Positions 27,602-38,920 of a DNA stretch of 54,999 bases are shown here, piece after piece. The DNA is taken from contig CM022677.1 in the NCBI GenBank assembly GCA_012295275.1, positions 18,485,940-18,540,938 on the forward strand, read 5' to 3'. The position numbers and the translations under genes are program-made. The notes under the pieces are model-generated. The model searched no databases. It was given only the letters and a program-made list of their open reading frames with translations, and was not told the DNA's origin. The first letter of the stretch is position 1. Every line of letters starts with the position of its first letter. Source of the stretch: Chrysomallon squamiferum (Eukaryota > Mollusca > Gastropoda > Neomphalida > Peltospiridae).

Positions 27602-28390
27602 TTACATTTATTTATTCATTCATTTATTTTCGTACTAAAGAGCTATGTATTAAATTTATCAATCATCAGTAATATGTACTATTCTTTTATTATTATTATT
27701 ATTATTTTTTTTTTTTTACCATTTATATATGTATAGATGAATAGATAGATAGAGAGAGAGATAGATCATTTGCTTATATATTTTCTTTATTTCTTAAATT
27801 AAATTAAATTTAATTAATTAATTAATTAATTTATTTTATTTATTTATTTCCTTTTTCTTTTTTGTTTGCTTATTTATTTATGTTGGCGTATTAATATTCC
27901 TATTTGCTTGTTTACCTGTGGCACTAAGACTTGACCCATTTTTTTGTTCCAGTTCATTGAAACTGCGAACTGTGAATGTTCCTTTGATATTTTGTGACGA
28001 CTCTAATGACAGAGTAAAATGGCGGATCTTTTTCGATTTAGTAGGACCTCGGGACACATCAACATGGGAATTATATGAAAAATAAATAAATAAATAAATA
28101 AATACTAATCTACATTTCTTCGAAAACAATAATAATTAAGACCTGTTATTATTATTATTTTTTCGCTTCAGTTGGGTTTTACCCACCCAGGTAAAAATAG
28201 ATGACTGCCAAAACTGGCAGTCTCTAGATTAGGTAAGCGGTGAGGTGTTCTAATCCGTCACGTGTACCCCACGTGTACCCCACGTGTACCTCACACGGCT
28301 TCCTACAGCTTGCGGACACGGCTTTCCTGGAACATTTTGTCAGTATTTGAATATAGTGAAAATCACGTTCTGCTTTCTGGAACAGGACGT
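26764..28390. other. Non-coding spacer, ATT-rich
   Basis: Includes TACA-type repeats at 26940-27010, the duplicate of 25600-25880, (ATT)n at 27520-27602 and 27685-27705, and ATTT-rich sequence to 27870. The 83-codon minus-strand frame at 28129-27878 overlaps a repeated block and is not convincing. Confidence 0.6.
28259..28291 (+). repeat. Second triple CACGTGTACC repeat
   Basis: Duplicate of the E-box trio at 26044, embedded in the same flanking sequence (gaggtgttctaatccgt). Confidence 0.85.
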
Positions 28391-28629
28391 TGACGTAACA
28401 ATCAGTTCATAACAGCACTAATGTGACATGTCTCCTTGCAATTACACACAGTGTTGACACCAGATACCCCGCTATATTCACACACTGTTTTAATATCCAC
28501 AGTTTCCTTTGTTCAGTCTGATCTCAGATTAACATCTATTCTCCAAAATAATGGTTATCTACTTCAATATATACATACATACATACATACATTCCTACAT
28601 AGATATATACACACATACATAGATTCATG

Positions 28630-28678
<49 letters not shown>

Positions 28679-29461
28679 CTACGTAACCCACTAGTTACTC
28701 ACTACATGAAATCACGTGTCTAAGGAATAAACAAACAAGACGATGTTTCAAATTAAAGAAGTTTAATATTAGTTAATTCCTGAGAGAGCAATGTTAACAT
28801 TTACAATCTGGCAAACTGACGAGATTCATAAAACAAATCACAGTTGTAAAAACTAAACAAATCAAACCAATACAAAACAATTCATGGTCAGATAAAACAA
28901 AAATAACTGGAAAGAAATATATTCAACAAAGGTATAATCAAAAACAGAATAGATCTATTAATATACAGTTCATTACAATTACAGCTGAGGAGTCGATTAC
29001 ATCAACTGCTTGAGTTTTTCCCAAACTCTTGACCTCCTGCAGTTCACTTCTTTGACAATGCTGTTCTAAAACACTTTGTACATGAATTCCTGTACTTGAT
29101 AACGTCACATAATTAAACAGAAGATTCGTTGTCATCGTCACAATGATCATTATCAGCAAAAGGAACAGCAACATTATTATTATTATTATTATTATTAGTA
29201 GTAGTAGTAGTAGTAGTAGTTAGTAGTAGAAAAATATACAAGAGATAAAGTAGTAGTAGTAGTAGTAGTAGTAGTATGATATGATAAAATATACAAGAGA
29301 TATAGCAGTAGTAGTAAAAGTAATAACATTAAATTAATAAAACTGATTCTCATCAAAGTTCTGTAAGTAAAAGTTATGTCTGTGCTTTGTAAGTTTGTGT
29401 TTCGTGTTTAATCGTTTTCTTTCAGTAAATCACGACATCTCCATTTCTTCGTTACAGAAAA
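28390..29461. other. Spacer downstream of TNF-like gene C
   Basis: Counterpart of 12482-14319. It holds a (TACA)n/(TA)n compound repeat at 28565-28675 and (AGT)n near 29200 and 29250. No independent gene. Confidence 0.6.
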
Positions 29462-30040
29462 TTACTCAAAACAATAAATTCCGAAGTTGTGTTCATTGTT
29501 GTCCTTTTCAAGATGTTTAGTGTTCTGCACGCGCAGTTCAATACTGTCGTCTGGTTTCAGTTCAAACAAGGCGCCTTGGTAAACAGGGAGTAAACACTGC
29601 TTTCTCTGATGACGTCACCACACACTGAGACTGGAAAAACTCGAGTAATTTCTCTTCGTGTTTCCCGCCATTTCTAAGCCAGATGGAATGAGCAGAAGTG
29701 GCGTCGTCTTGTGTTTGGTCGTTCACGAAAACAAGATGAGCGTAAATAAAACACGTGCCAGGCGTTTTTACTTGAATGCGGCCATCTTTGTACATCATCT
29801 TCTTCCCAATGAACGCAGAGTCTTGTTTCCAATGGAGTATATTTTGTCCTTCTGCATAATAATAATAATAATTACACTACTACTACTAATAATAATAATA
29901 ATTGTTTAGCAAACTCTGTTTCTCTAATGATAATATATCCAAATATCAATAATTGTTTAGCAAACTCTGTTTCTCTCTCTCTCTCATACACAACTTCACA
30001 CCCACTTTAAAGCTAGAAACTCTAATAAACAGACTGATAA

Positions 30041-30076
<36 letters not shown>

Positions 30077-30364
30077 TTATAATAAATAGCTAATATGGTA
30101 ACAAGATGAACACATCTGTTATTTAAAAATGTTATTTAATACTTTAATAATTCATTACAGTTTAACCTTTGATGAACTTTGACCTCACCTGACCTCAACC
30201 AGTCAATTTCGCGTAGATATGCTGAGCGGTCACTCTCCCCATTAAAACGTGATTCAGAATCTAAAAAAAAAAAAAAGAAGACTTTTATATATATATCTTT
30301 CGACGTTAATGTTTTCAATTATGCGTACTACATTTAGCACACGCACACTCTATATTGAGCATCT

Positions 30365-30474
30365 CTCGGTCGATTCCGGTCAGTCGGAACACCTCATCAC
30401 ATTCCGCTACGCTCATATTTCACAGAAATGTACGAAATGTTCCGAATGTATAACGAGGTACGGAATCAACCGAC
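30365..30474. repeat. Foldback in TNF intron 2, gene C copy
   Basis: The left arm CTCGGTCGATTCCG is identical to the gene B copy. The right arm (CGGAATCAACCGAC) has two mismatches, so pairing is weakened. Confidence 0.7.
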
Positions 30475-30909
30475 TTGTAACGAATCCCGCCTCTAAAACA
30501 ATTTCAATATTAGTCAGCGGTTAGCACGAAGTCGGGATTGTTTAGTTGTTCACTGCCCACTGCGCTCAACATGTCTATTTATAGAACCGGGGATTTCCGA
30601 TGTGATGAATAAAAATAGAATATACTAATGTTTATACGATCACTGATAGCAAATCAATTCACAGTTCATATATTATTAACACGACCAGTCGGGCTAGTTA
30701 GAAACAGTTGTGATTAGACCGAACCAGTCGTTTACTAGACAATGTCGTTCAGACGTGCCTTACTGTCGAAGCCTGAATACATAGTTTAACACATACCTGT
30801 GTGTTTTCTGGGGTTTTTTCTTTGTTGTTGTTTGTATGTATGTGTGTATGTCAATGTTGTGTGTATATGTTGTGTGTGTGTGCGTGTGTCTAAAGTGTTT
30901 GTGTGTGTG

Positions 30910-30956
<47 letters not shown>

Positions 30957-31174
30957 CACAAATGTCAGTTTTCAGTTGTAACTATATTTAGAATATTATT
31001 GTATATTAAGAATGATTTACTACTCACTTTTGGCTCTCTTTTCTGGTACTGTGTTTCTGCAAACTGCGAATAAATAGAAATGTAGAAAAGAATCAACATA
31101 TTTTGGTTGATATGTAAGAACATACATACATACATACATACATACATCATCAACAACAACAACAACAACAAGCA

Positions 31175-31176
31175 AC

Positions 31177-31246
<70 letters not shown>
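31175..31246. repeat. (TAA)n microsatellite at exon 1 donor of gene C
   Basis: About 72 bp, placed as in genes A and B. Confidence 0.9.
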
Positions 31247-31250
<4 letters not shown>

Positions 31251-31869
31251 CCTTTGTTACGATGTCGATCAGGTTTCGCTCACGACCAGCACAGCAGATA
31301 TTTCCATTTTCTCGAACGTCGAAGTCGTAGATGTTGTCAGTTTTGTCATCGTCGGTGAGATAAACATCTTTGCACGGAAAGCAGACGTCGTCGTCCCATT
31401 GCACAACGGTTTGACGTTGTGACTGCACCCGTGGTGTAGTGAAAGTTAGAAATATAACGATCACCAGAAAGATGTCGATGAAAAGAAAAAGGACAATGAC
31501 CTGTGTCCAGAATTTGTTTTTCTCTTTTTCTGTGTCTTTTTCTTTGTCACATTTTTCACGCACTTTTTCTCTTGGCGTAAATTTTGTGTCAGGATTGTCA
31601 AAACTTTCTAAATTTTCTTCTCGTTTTGGTTTGATGAAAGGCTCGTTACTGTCCCAGTTAGTCCTACCTCGAATACTGCTTTTTCTGGGTTTTCTTTCTG
31701 TGTTTCGTTTGAAACCAAGGCCGTAACGATTCATTTTCTTTTTCTTTTTTATTTTTAATCACAGAAAACTTGTATGTCGCTTAGATACAAACAGCAAACA
31801 GTGAAATATTTACACACGATATCGTCTATTCAACAAGTGATTTTTAATTCTGTTATTGTATATATATAT

Positions 31870-32310
31870 ATATATGTGTGTGTGTGTAATAATTCTTCTT
31901 TGTACTATTATCCTATAGTTTATGAGAATAAACACAAAGTCACTGTGAAAGTCAATATATACACCCGGTGATTCGGGTCAGATTTCGCACTTTGCCAATT
32001 CTTTTTAGTAACAGTAGACTTAGTCCTTTCTGTAGTTATATGTTACAGACAACTTGTAAAATTAGACTTTTGGCCTAACGCCGTAGAGTACCTGACACGA
32101 GACCTAGTGAGAAAATGCAGACAGTCAAAAGGGTTTAGTGCTTTGTTTACATCTGTTCATTGTAGGGATTAGAGGTTCAGTTTAGTTTTTTATTATTGTA
32201 AGCTTTACAGCCTATTGATATACAATTTCAATAAAAATGCAAGAAATATAAATAGTGACAATATGATAAAAAGAAAAAAAAATATTTGGAGAATATAAAT
32301 AATATAGCAT
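31870..32310. repeat. Spacer block P, copy 4 (truncated)
   Basis: Only the first part of block P is present. It runs from ttctttgtactattatcc to tttggagaatataaataata, where it breaks into LINE-derived sequence. Confidence 0.65.
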
Positions 32311-32339
32311 GTAAATTATATCTTTACGACATTGAAATG

Positions 32340-32700
32340 CTTCAAACAAATATTTTCCCAAACTGTGATTTCTTATTTTCAATCTCAACAGTGTTACATA
32401 ATCTACATATTCTTTCTGCTCTCTCAGTATTCATGTATCTCTCAGTCTCATTTGCCAGCTGATGTGCATATACCTCACTTGTTTTAAGTATCTTTTATAA
32501 ATCATTGGTACAGATTTAACTAAAGGAAACTGAATTGTTACGCCATCTGTGATGTATTTATATAACTTGTCACATTTCACAGATGTATTTAACTGAATTG
32601 AAAGATTCTGACTTGCTAAGTCATGTGTCAATTTCTTAATTATGCATAAATATTTTTCAATATTTTCGTTAATCTGTGTATCCCAGTCCCAATTCATATA
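32340..32700 (-). mobile_element. Non-LTR retrotransposon (LINE) 3' fragment
   Basis: The minus strand contains YAHQLANETERYMNTERAER followed by ICRLCN. It resembles the C-terminal end of many LINE polyproteins (consensus type AHxLxIETGRY...R.C.LCN...EDE.HF). The frame shifts upstream, where the 88-codon open frame MNWDWDTQINENIEKYLC probably belongs to the same decayed element. The CCHH-like motif is incomplete, so it is dead. Family clade cannot be told from this fragment. Confidence 0.6.
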
Positions 32701-33159
32701 AAGTTTTCGTAATAAAAGTAACCTAGTTCTTTGTTTATCATATAAAATACGGTGTCAGGGCCTTCCCCCCATCGGATATTTCCCTCTGGGTATTTCCCAC
32801 TGGTGATTTCCCTTCTACGTCATCTCCCCTCCCCGGTGACAATTCTCGGCCCTTCTACCTATCAAATATCCGAACTATATTATACTATATCAACTATATT
32901 ATATTATGAGTATCGTTGTCTTTAATCTTCTAATTTACTGTAATTTTATATGTGATATCTTTGATATCAAATTAACTGAATAAAAAAGACCAACATCAAC
33001 ACTGTTGACTGCTCAGCTTAAGTAAAAAAACAAACAATGATTACTTCTACTCGAGACAAAAACATTTTGATTCATGATGATTACGTCTCTCTGTGTCACG
33101 GAATTCAGATTAAGTAACACATTTTTTTTCTCCCACACCCGCCTATTCAGTTTCAACGT

Positions 33160-33300
33160 AAAATAATCTCTCCATCGACTGTATACTTGATATATTTGAC
33201 AAAATAAAACAGCCAATTTTATTGTACGGTTGGGAAATATGGGGTTTTACAAACATACAACTAATATAAACACTGCACATGAAATTTGGTTACGAGATGC
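33160..33300 (+). mobile_element. LINE reverse-transcriptase fragment
   Basis: The plus strand reads LSIDCILDIFDKIKQPILLY and GWEIWGFTNIQ, then hits a stop. This corresponds to the LFDK.v.PILLYG.EIWG segment near the end of LINE reverse-transcriptase domains. It lies opposite in strand to the fragment at 32340-32700, so either two insertions or an inversion is needed. Confidence 0.65.
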
Positions 33301-33448
33301 TACAATGAAAACACCGCGAGTGCCACGTTTTCAGACACTGAACTGCAGGTCTGTCTCTCTCACGTCGCTCAGTCGTGTGCAAGCTTCTGAGTTACAAGAG
33401 CAGTAGACAACAGTTCCAGTCTTTTCTCTGTCAGCGCGCACGCTACCA
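33301..33448. other. Short unique sequence before minisatellite
   Basis: Nothing recognised except an acceptor-like tctttctctgtcag ending near 33434, which could in principle start an exon over the minisatellite. Confidence 0.3.
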
Positions 33449-33640
33449 GCTTTAACACGTGTGCCACCAGCTCTAACACGTGTCCCACCAGCTTTAACAC
33501 GTGTGTCACCAGCTTTAACACGTGTCCCACCAGCTTTAACACGTGTGTCACCAGCTTTAACACGTGTGTCACCAGCATTAACACGTGTGTCACCAGCATT
33601 AACACGTGTGTCACCAGCTTTAACACGTGTGTCACCAGCT
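33449..33640 (+). repeat. 21-bp minisatellite with CACGTG in each unit
   Basis: Nine tandem units of accagctttaacacgtgtg plus two variable bases. Because the period is a multiple of three, all frames stay open (ALTRVPP or LVTHVLK heptapeptides). The plus frame continues past the array to ELFEQEELTEELQPVTD and a stop at 33700, and an AATAAA lies at 33834. No ATG or family match supports a gene, so I record it as a repeat. Confidence 0.85.
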
Positions 33641-33889
33641 TATGTTACTGAGTTGTTTGAGCAAGAAGAACTAACTGAGGAACTTCAGCCTGTAACAGAC
33701 TAGTTTGAAGACAAATTCATCGGACGGACTGGTCGTAGGCATCAAGTTTGTTCAGTTCAGGAAGAACTCAAACTACAGTGTCGTGATGGAGCCGTGTGTT
33801 GGACTGAATTCATTTTTAACTTTTATATATATCAATAAAATGTTTAATATACTCAATGATAATTATCATTTAAAGTGTATTAATAACAG

Positions 33890-33932
<43 letters not shown>

Positions 33933-34480
33933 CTTATATTATTTTATGTACATTAATATCCTAACTCAGATCAAAAAGAAAGGTTTCACGAAAATTAAAA
34001 CCTCCATACATATAAACAGAACAATATCACGTCATAGTATTGTTGACGTCATCGTTACGGAAACGAACGAGCACAGTAAAGGAAAGGCAAGATCCCTTGT
34101 TGACCTCATCATTTAGTTTAAGTCTAGTAAACCCGAAATTATTCCTTACCGATCAAGATGGTAAATGTAATATTCTTAAATTTACATACTCGCTTCAGAA
34201 ACGAAGTGAAATGAAACAGCATATTCACTCAAGCTTTCACAAATGATACACTTCAGTACATTAATAAATATATACTTATTTTTAAATTTATAGTAAATCG
34301 AAGTTTATGTTAAGTAACGTAAAACATTTAGGAATAAAACTACACGAGAGTAAACAAATAATAAGCAGTATGGTTACTACTGTAAACTGAATTTACGTTA
34401 GGCTTTAGAAATACACGATGTTTTGAAAAACGTAACTAGATGTGAAACTGGATATCTCCCTGGAAATCTTACACTCGAGT
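33641..34480. other. Non-coding spacer
   Basis: Mostly unique AT-rich sequence with (AAAT)n at 33890-33930. No gene recognised. Confidence 0.45.
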
Positions 34481-34799
34481 TTTAAGTCCAGGTGTTAGAG
34501 ATCATGTTTCTTCTTGTCTTTATTGTGCATGTTGAAGTTAGTTTGAGAAAGGGAAGTGATCAACAGTAATCACAGAGGAGGGTGACAGGCCGGTACTGAG
34601 ATTTTTAGACAATTAATCGTGATTTAATTTTTTGTTTGAGATAATTAGACAGACAGACACCTCGATAGAAATCTAACTGTAACACTGAAAATGTGATAAT
34701 GGTAAAATGTCGTGATAATATATCACATCAGTTATTAAAATAACTTTACAAATTCTAAACTTTTAAACTTTTTTAATGATTGCACGGAATGACGTCACA
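34480..34799. repeat. Spacer block T, copy 3 (truncated by gap)
   Basis: Matches 11180-11505 and 23700-24030 up to ggaatgacgtcaca, where the N run begins. The rest of the third unit is missing or lies in the gap. Confidence 0.7.
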
Positions 34800-34999
34800 N
34801 NNNNNNNNNNNNNNNNNNNNNNNNNNNNNNNNNNNNNNNNNNNNNNNNNNNNNNNNNNNNNNNNNNNNNNNNNNNNNNNNNNNNNNNNNNNNNNNNNNNN
34901 NNNNNNNNNNNNNNNNNNNNNNNNNNNNNNNNNNNNNNNNNNNNNNNNNNNNNNNNNNNNNNNNNNNNNNNNNNNNNNNNNNNNNNNNNNNNNNNNNNN
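34800..34999. other. Assembly gap, 200 N
   Basis: Exactly 200 unknown bases, a round number that usually marks a gap of unknown size. It separates the TNF duplication array from unrelated sequence. Confidence 0.95.
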
Positions 35000-35125
35000 C
35001 TTCGTTCAGTTACGTATTGCTCTTTACATTGAGGTTTGAATGAGAACAAAAGAAACGTCGACTGAAATACAGACACACAGACAAGTGGAGAAATGGGTAG
35101 ATTGAAAAATAGAGACAGCGAGAGT

Positions 35126-35182
<57 letters not shown>

Positions 35183-35316
35183 TGGTAGGTAGATAGAGAG
35201 AAAAGTGATAAATAGACAGTCAGGCAGATGGATAAGGTTCGAGATGGAAAATTGATTGATAAATAGATAGTTTTATTATACACAGGACTATAGATAGATA
35301 AAGACAGACAGACTGT

Positions 35317-35370
<54 letters not shown>

Positions 35371-35379
35371 CTGAGAGAG

Positions 35380-35436
<57 letters not shown>

Positions 35437-35797
35437 AAGGTTCAGATTGTAAGATCAACATAGATAATGAGAGGCACAGAGATGTATATATGTGTGTGTG
35501 TACGTTTACGTCTGTGCGTTTGCATATATGTATAAGTGTGTGTACATTTACGTCTGTGTTGTATCTATGTAGTTTAGGATTTTGAATATTCTCTGTCTTA
35601 TGTACATCTGATTAGACTCTGCACACAGACAATATTAGGGAACACACTGGCGCAGGAGGACAAAGTTCAATCACGACCTCACAAACCCGTCAGATGCCGC
35701 TGACGAGACTCGAACGATGTGTCACCCGTTCGCCACCGAATTCAAGGTGTACGTACGTACGTACGTAGGTATGTATGTATGTATGTATGTATGTATG

Positions 35798-35828
<31 letters not shown>

Positions 35829-36110
35829 TATGTATATATTATTAGAAAGGATTACAAAACAGCGGGAATATGCACGTTATCATCTCATGAGACCACGGAA
35901 AAGCATGTAGCGGAAATTACAACACACTAATCCTTTTTATTTTCAGTTTATCAGAGAAACTGTAAGAAATTCTGTTTTAGTTTTAGCTTTGATAACTGTG
36001 ATGTGAAACTGTTACATTATGTAACGTCGAACTGACGGTCGTTGAAAACCTGGCTGAAATTTCCTTTATAAGTGCAGGTATTTTGATGCTAAAGGTCTTT
36101 AGTTGTCCTA
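35000..36110. repeat. Duplicated spacer, copy 1 (pairs with 37370-38110)
   Basis: Shared order of segments: gaatgagaa...agaaacgtc, gactgaaatacagac, a (GATA)n run (35127-35180, expanded here), CA and GA tracts, tgtgtgtgtacgtttacgt, then the SINE. (GTAT)n occupies 35750-35826. No gene. Confidence 0.65.
35571..35745 (-). mobile_element. tRNA-derived SINE, head truncated
   Basis: The body matches the other SINE copies from agtttaggattttgaatatt onward. The B-box complement gactcgaac is present at 35707-35715, but the A-box region is replaced by gttcgccaccgaattc. Confidence 0.6.
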
Positions 36111-36149
36111 CATGACAGAGACAGGGTCAGAAAGAGAAAGAGAGAGAGA

Positions 36150-36157
36150 GCTAGAGC

Positions 36158-36233
<76 letters not shown>

Positions 36234-36234
36234 G

Positions 36235-36317
<83 letters not shown>
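36150..36317. repeat. (GA)n array
   Basis: About 165 bp of GA repeats with one tgaggagg break at 36231. Gives artefactual Arg-Glu and Ser-Leu open frames. Confidence 0.95.
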
Positions 36318-36319
<2 letters not shown>

Positions 36320-36539
36320 CAAAGAGAGAATCACAAAGAGATATATATAAAAAACAATGAAAGACAGAAGGTAAGACACAGAAACAGGAGACAAAAAAGT
36401 CACAGAAAGACAGAAGAAGAAATCAAAAGTGATGTACGCAAAGAGGCAAATACTAACTCGAACTGAACGTAGAGTCATCAAGCTAAACTAAAAGCTGATT
36501 AGAACAGATTCAAATCTACGAACGATAGGGGTGTGGAAA

Positions 36540-36960
36540 GAGCAGGTATCCATCTGTTCGTTGCCTAGCAGCAAGACGAAAATATGGCTCAGCAGACGGC
36601 AGGAACCTGAAATCACGTGCCGGAAGTCAAAAGGAGCCATTCCTTGTTTCAGTTCATCAGAAAAATGTATCATTGCTTTTATTTTTATTTCATAAAACTA
36701 CGGACGGAAATTGATATCTTATTTTCCAATAGCCTTTCCCAAAGGCTTGATAATGCTCTTCCTTTTATAATAACCAATTTATTATATATTTGTAGCCTAT
36801 GAGGATTTGATATAATGCAACGGTCATCGCCAATCAAACTGAACGTTTCATTTCTGAATGAGAAGCAAGCCTCATTTTCAAATCTTGTTTTATATCTTTC
36901 TTTTTGTTTGTTTCTTTGTTTCTTTTTTTTTTTGTTTCCTGGACAAACGTAATCTGCTTA
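36540..36960 (+). repeat. 0.4-kb tandem duplication, copy 1
   Basis: Pairs with 36995-37370. Shared landmarks are aaatcacgtgccggaagtca, cataaaactacggacggaaa and taatgcaacggtcatcg. The first contains a CACGTG E-box fused to CCGGAAGT, an ETS-type site. Confidence 0.75.
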
Positions 36961-36994
36961 CATAGTTTTGAATGAGAAGAAAAGAAACGTCAGA

Positions 36995-37370
36995 CTGAAA
37001 TACAGACGCAGCAGATGACAGGAACTTGAAATCACGTGCCGGAAGTCAGAACAAACCACTTCTTGTTTCAGTTCATCAGAAAACTGTGTCATTGCTTTTA
37101 TTTTTATTTCATAAAACTACGGACGGAAATTGATATCTTATTTTCCTTTAGCGTTCCAAAAGGCTTGATAATACTGTTGTATCTATAATAACCAATTTAT
37201 TATATATTTGTAGCCTATGAGGATTTGATATAATGCAACGGTCATCGTCAATGAAACTGAACGTTTCATTTCTGAATGAGAAGGAACTCTCATTTGCAAT
37301 TTTTGTTTTATATGTTTTTTTTGTTGTTGTTTGTTTTAGTTTCCTGCACAAGCATAATCTCCTTACAGAA
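36995..37370 (+). repeat. 0.4-kb tandem duplication, copy 2
   Basis: Second copy of 36540-36960, about 90 percent alike by eye. It runs directly into the block shared with 35000-36110. Non-coding. Confidence 0.75.
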
Positions 37371-37573
37371 TTTTGAATGAGAAGAAAAGAAACGTCAGAC
37401 TGAAATACAGACACACAGACAACTGGAGAAATGGATAGATTGAAAAATAGAGACAGAAAAAAAGTGATAGATAGAGAGTCAGGCAGATGAATAAGGTTCG
37501 AGATAGAAATTGACTGATAAATAGATAATTTTGTTACATAGAGGACTATAGATAGATAAAGACAGACAGACTG

Positions 37574-37685
<112 letters not shown>

Positions 37686-37885
37686 TCAGATAGTAAGATC
37701 AACATAGATAATGAGAGGCACAGATATGTATATATGTGTGTGTGTACGTTTACGTGTGTTCGTTTGCATATAAGTCTATGTGTGTGTATGTTTACCTCTG
37801 TGTGTACGTATAGATGTATAAGTGTGTGTACATTTACGTCTGTGTGGCTGTATGTGTGTGTGTACGTTTACGTCTGTGTGTATAT

Positions 37886-38118
37886 AGTTGAGGATTTTGA
37901 ATATACTCTGGCCTATGTACATCTGATTAGACTCTGCACTTAGACAATATTCAGGAACGCACTGGCGCAGGAGGACAAAGTCCAGTCACGACCTCACAAA
38001 CCCGTCAGATGCCGCTGACGAGACTCGAGCGTATGACACCCATTCACCCGGACTCAGAAGGCGGTCGATGTTACGGTTCGGCCATCGAGACACACCCTAG
38101 ACACACCTAGATTACAAC
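37886..38118 (-). mobile_element. tRNA-derived SINE
   Basis: Read on the minus strand, the tRNA-like head has A box TGGCCGAACCG (38084-38074). The B box is GCTCGAGTC (38030-38022), one base off the consensus. The unrelated body continues to 37886, where it meets GT-rich sequence. Confidence 0.7.
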
Positions 38119-38119
38119 A

Positions 38120-38567
38120 CACCGCTCCATGTTTTAATTTATCAGAGAAATTGTAACGAATTTTATTTTAGTTTTAGCTTTTATAACTGTCATGTGAAAT
38201 TGTTACATTATTTTATATGGTTGTCAAAGTAATTAACAGTTTTATTTGTAGAAGTGGATGAAGATACTGTGACGTAAAAAGGTCATTAGTAGAAAGGTCG
38301 TACATGATAGCAGTTTTATTTTGAATAATTGTTATAAGAGAGAGGAAAGACTTCATCATTAGACCATAGGTTACTTTTCTCAGTTCGAAGCGCCTCATAG
38401 ACAGAACAGTACATACCACGAGTTTTCATATCCAGCCAAACATGCAGACAAACAGATAGATATACATGCACACAGAGAATGACTGACAGAGACACTAACA
38501 GATAACCATAGAGAAATATATATATATACATACCTACATACACACACACAGTCACACACACACACAC

Positions 38568-38639
<72 letters not shown>

Positions 38640-38920
38640 GAAACTCAAGTTTACTTTTGAAAGAAAGAAAATGCTCTTTCTAAAATCTTTATCAACTGAC
38701 AAAACGTTTATTTATTTATTTAATGGCACGTTCCAGAAATATATCACCTTCTGTAATTTCTGACTCTAACTTAAAAATTACTTTTTGACATTATAGCGGC
38801 GATGTTGATATTTAAGGAAAACAAATTTAAAAATATTTAAAAGTACACACATACTGTCACAGTTCAAAACTGGGTGCAAGCAATAAACACAATGAAACAC
38901 TCGTTTACACTTTAAAGAAC
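38120..38920. other. Non-coding spacer with (CT)n
   Basis: Begins with the repeated tttattttagttttagcttt segment. CA-rich sequence at 38540-38567 is followed by (CT)n at 38572-38636. No gene. Confidence 0.55.

Larger units (their letters stand above)
29462..31734 (-). pseudogene. TNF-superfamily ligand C, frameshifted copy
   Basis: Exons by homology: 31734-31252 (161 residues), 31063-31028, 30260-30189 and 29851-29462. The transmembrane helix, CFPC/ICCA stalk and TNF domain (KMMYKDGRIQVKTPG, NFGIYCFE) are all recognisable. Two lesions break the reading frame. Exon 2 is 36 nt, not 37, because one base is missing in the run before GAGAGCCAAA; this shifts exon 3 into an early TGA. Exon 4 has one extra base after FTP, giving a stop at 29562 and leaving the last 36 codons in another frame. 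Splice sites remain intact and the post-lesion sequence is still well conserved, so inactivation looks recent. Two independent assembly errors are the alternative. The N-terminal 35 residues (MNRYGLGFKRNTERKPRKSS) differ from genes A and B far more than the rest does. Confidence 0.75.

Noticed and set aside
32431-32697. 88-codon frame MNWDWDTQINENIEKYLC as an independent gene
   Set aside because: Its end overlaps, in another frame, the LINE C-terminal motif ETERYMN...ICRLCN, so it is more likely decayed LINE sequence.
33449-33640. CRISPR-like regular direct repeats
   Set aside because: The units are contiguous with no unique spacers, in an animal genome; it is an ordinary minisatellite.
34040-34060. 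Numerous TGACGTCA (CRE) palindromes (for example 34045, 40178, 42160, 45433)
   Set aside because: Several are copies of the same repeat or lie in coding sequence; without accessibility data they cannot be called regulatory sites.
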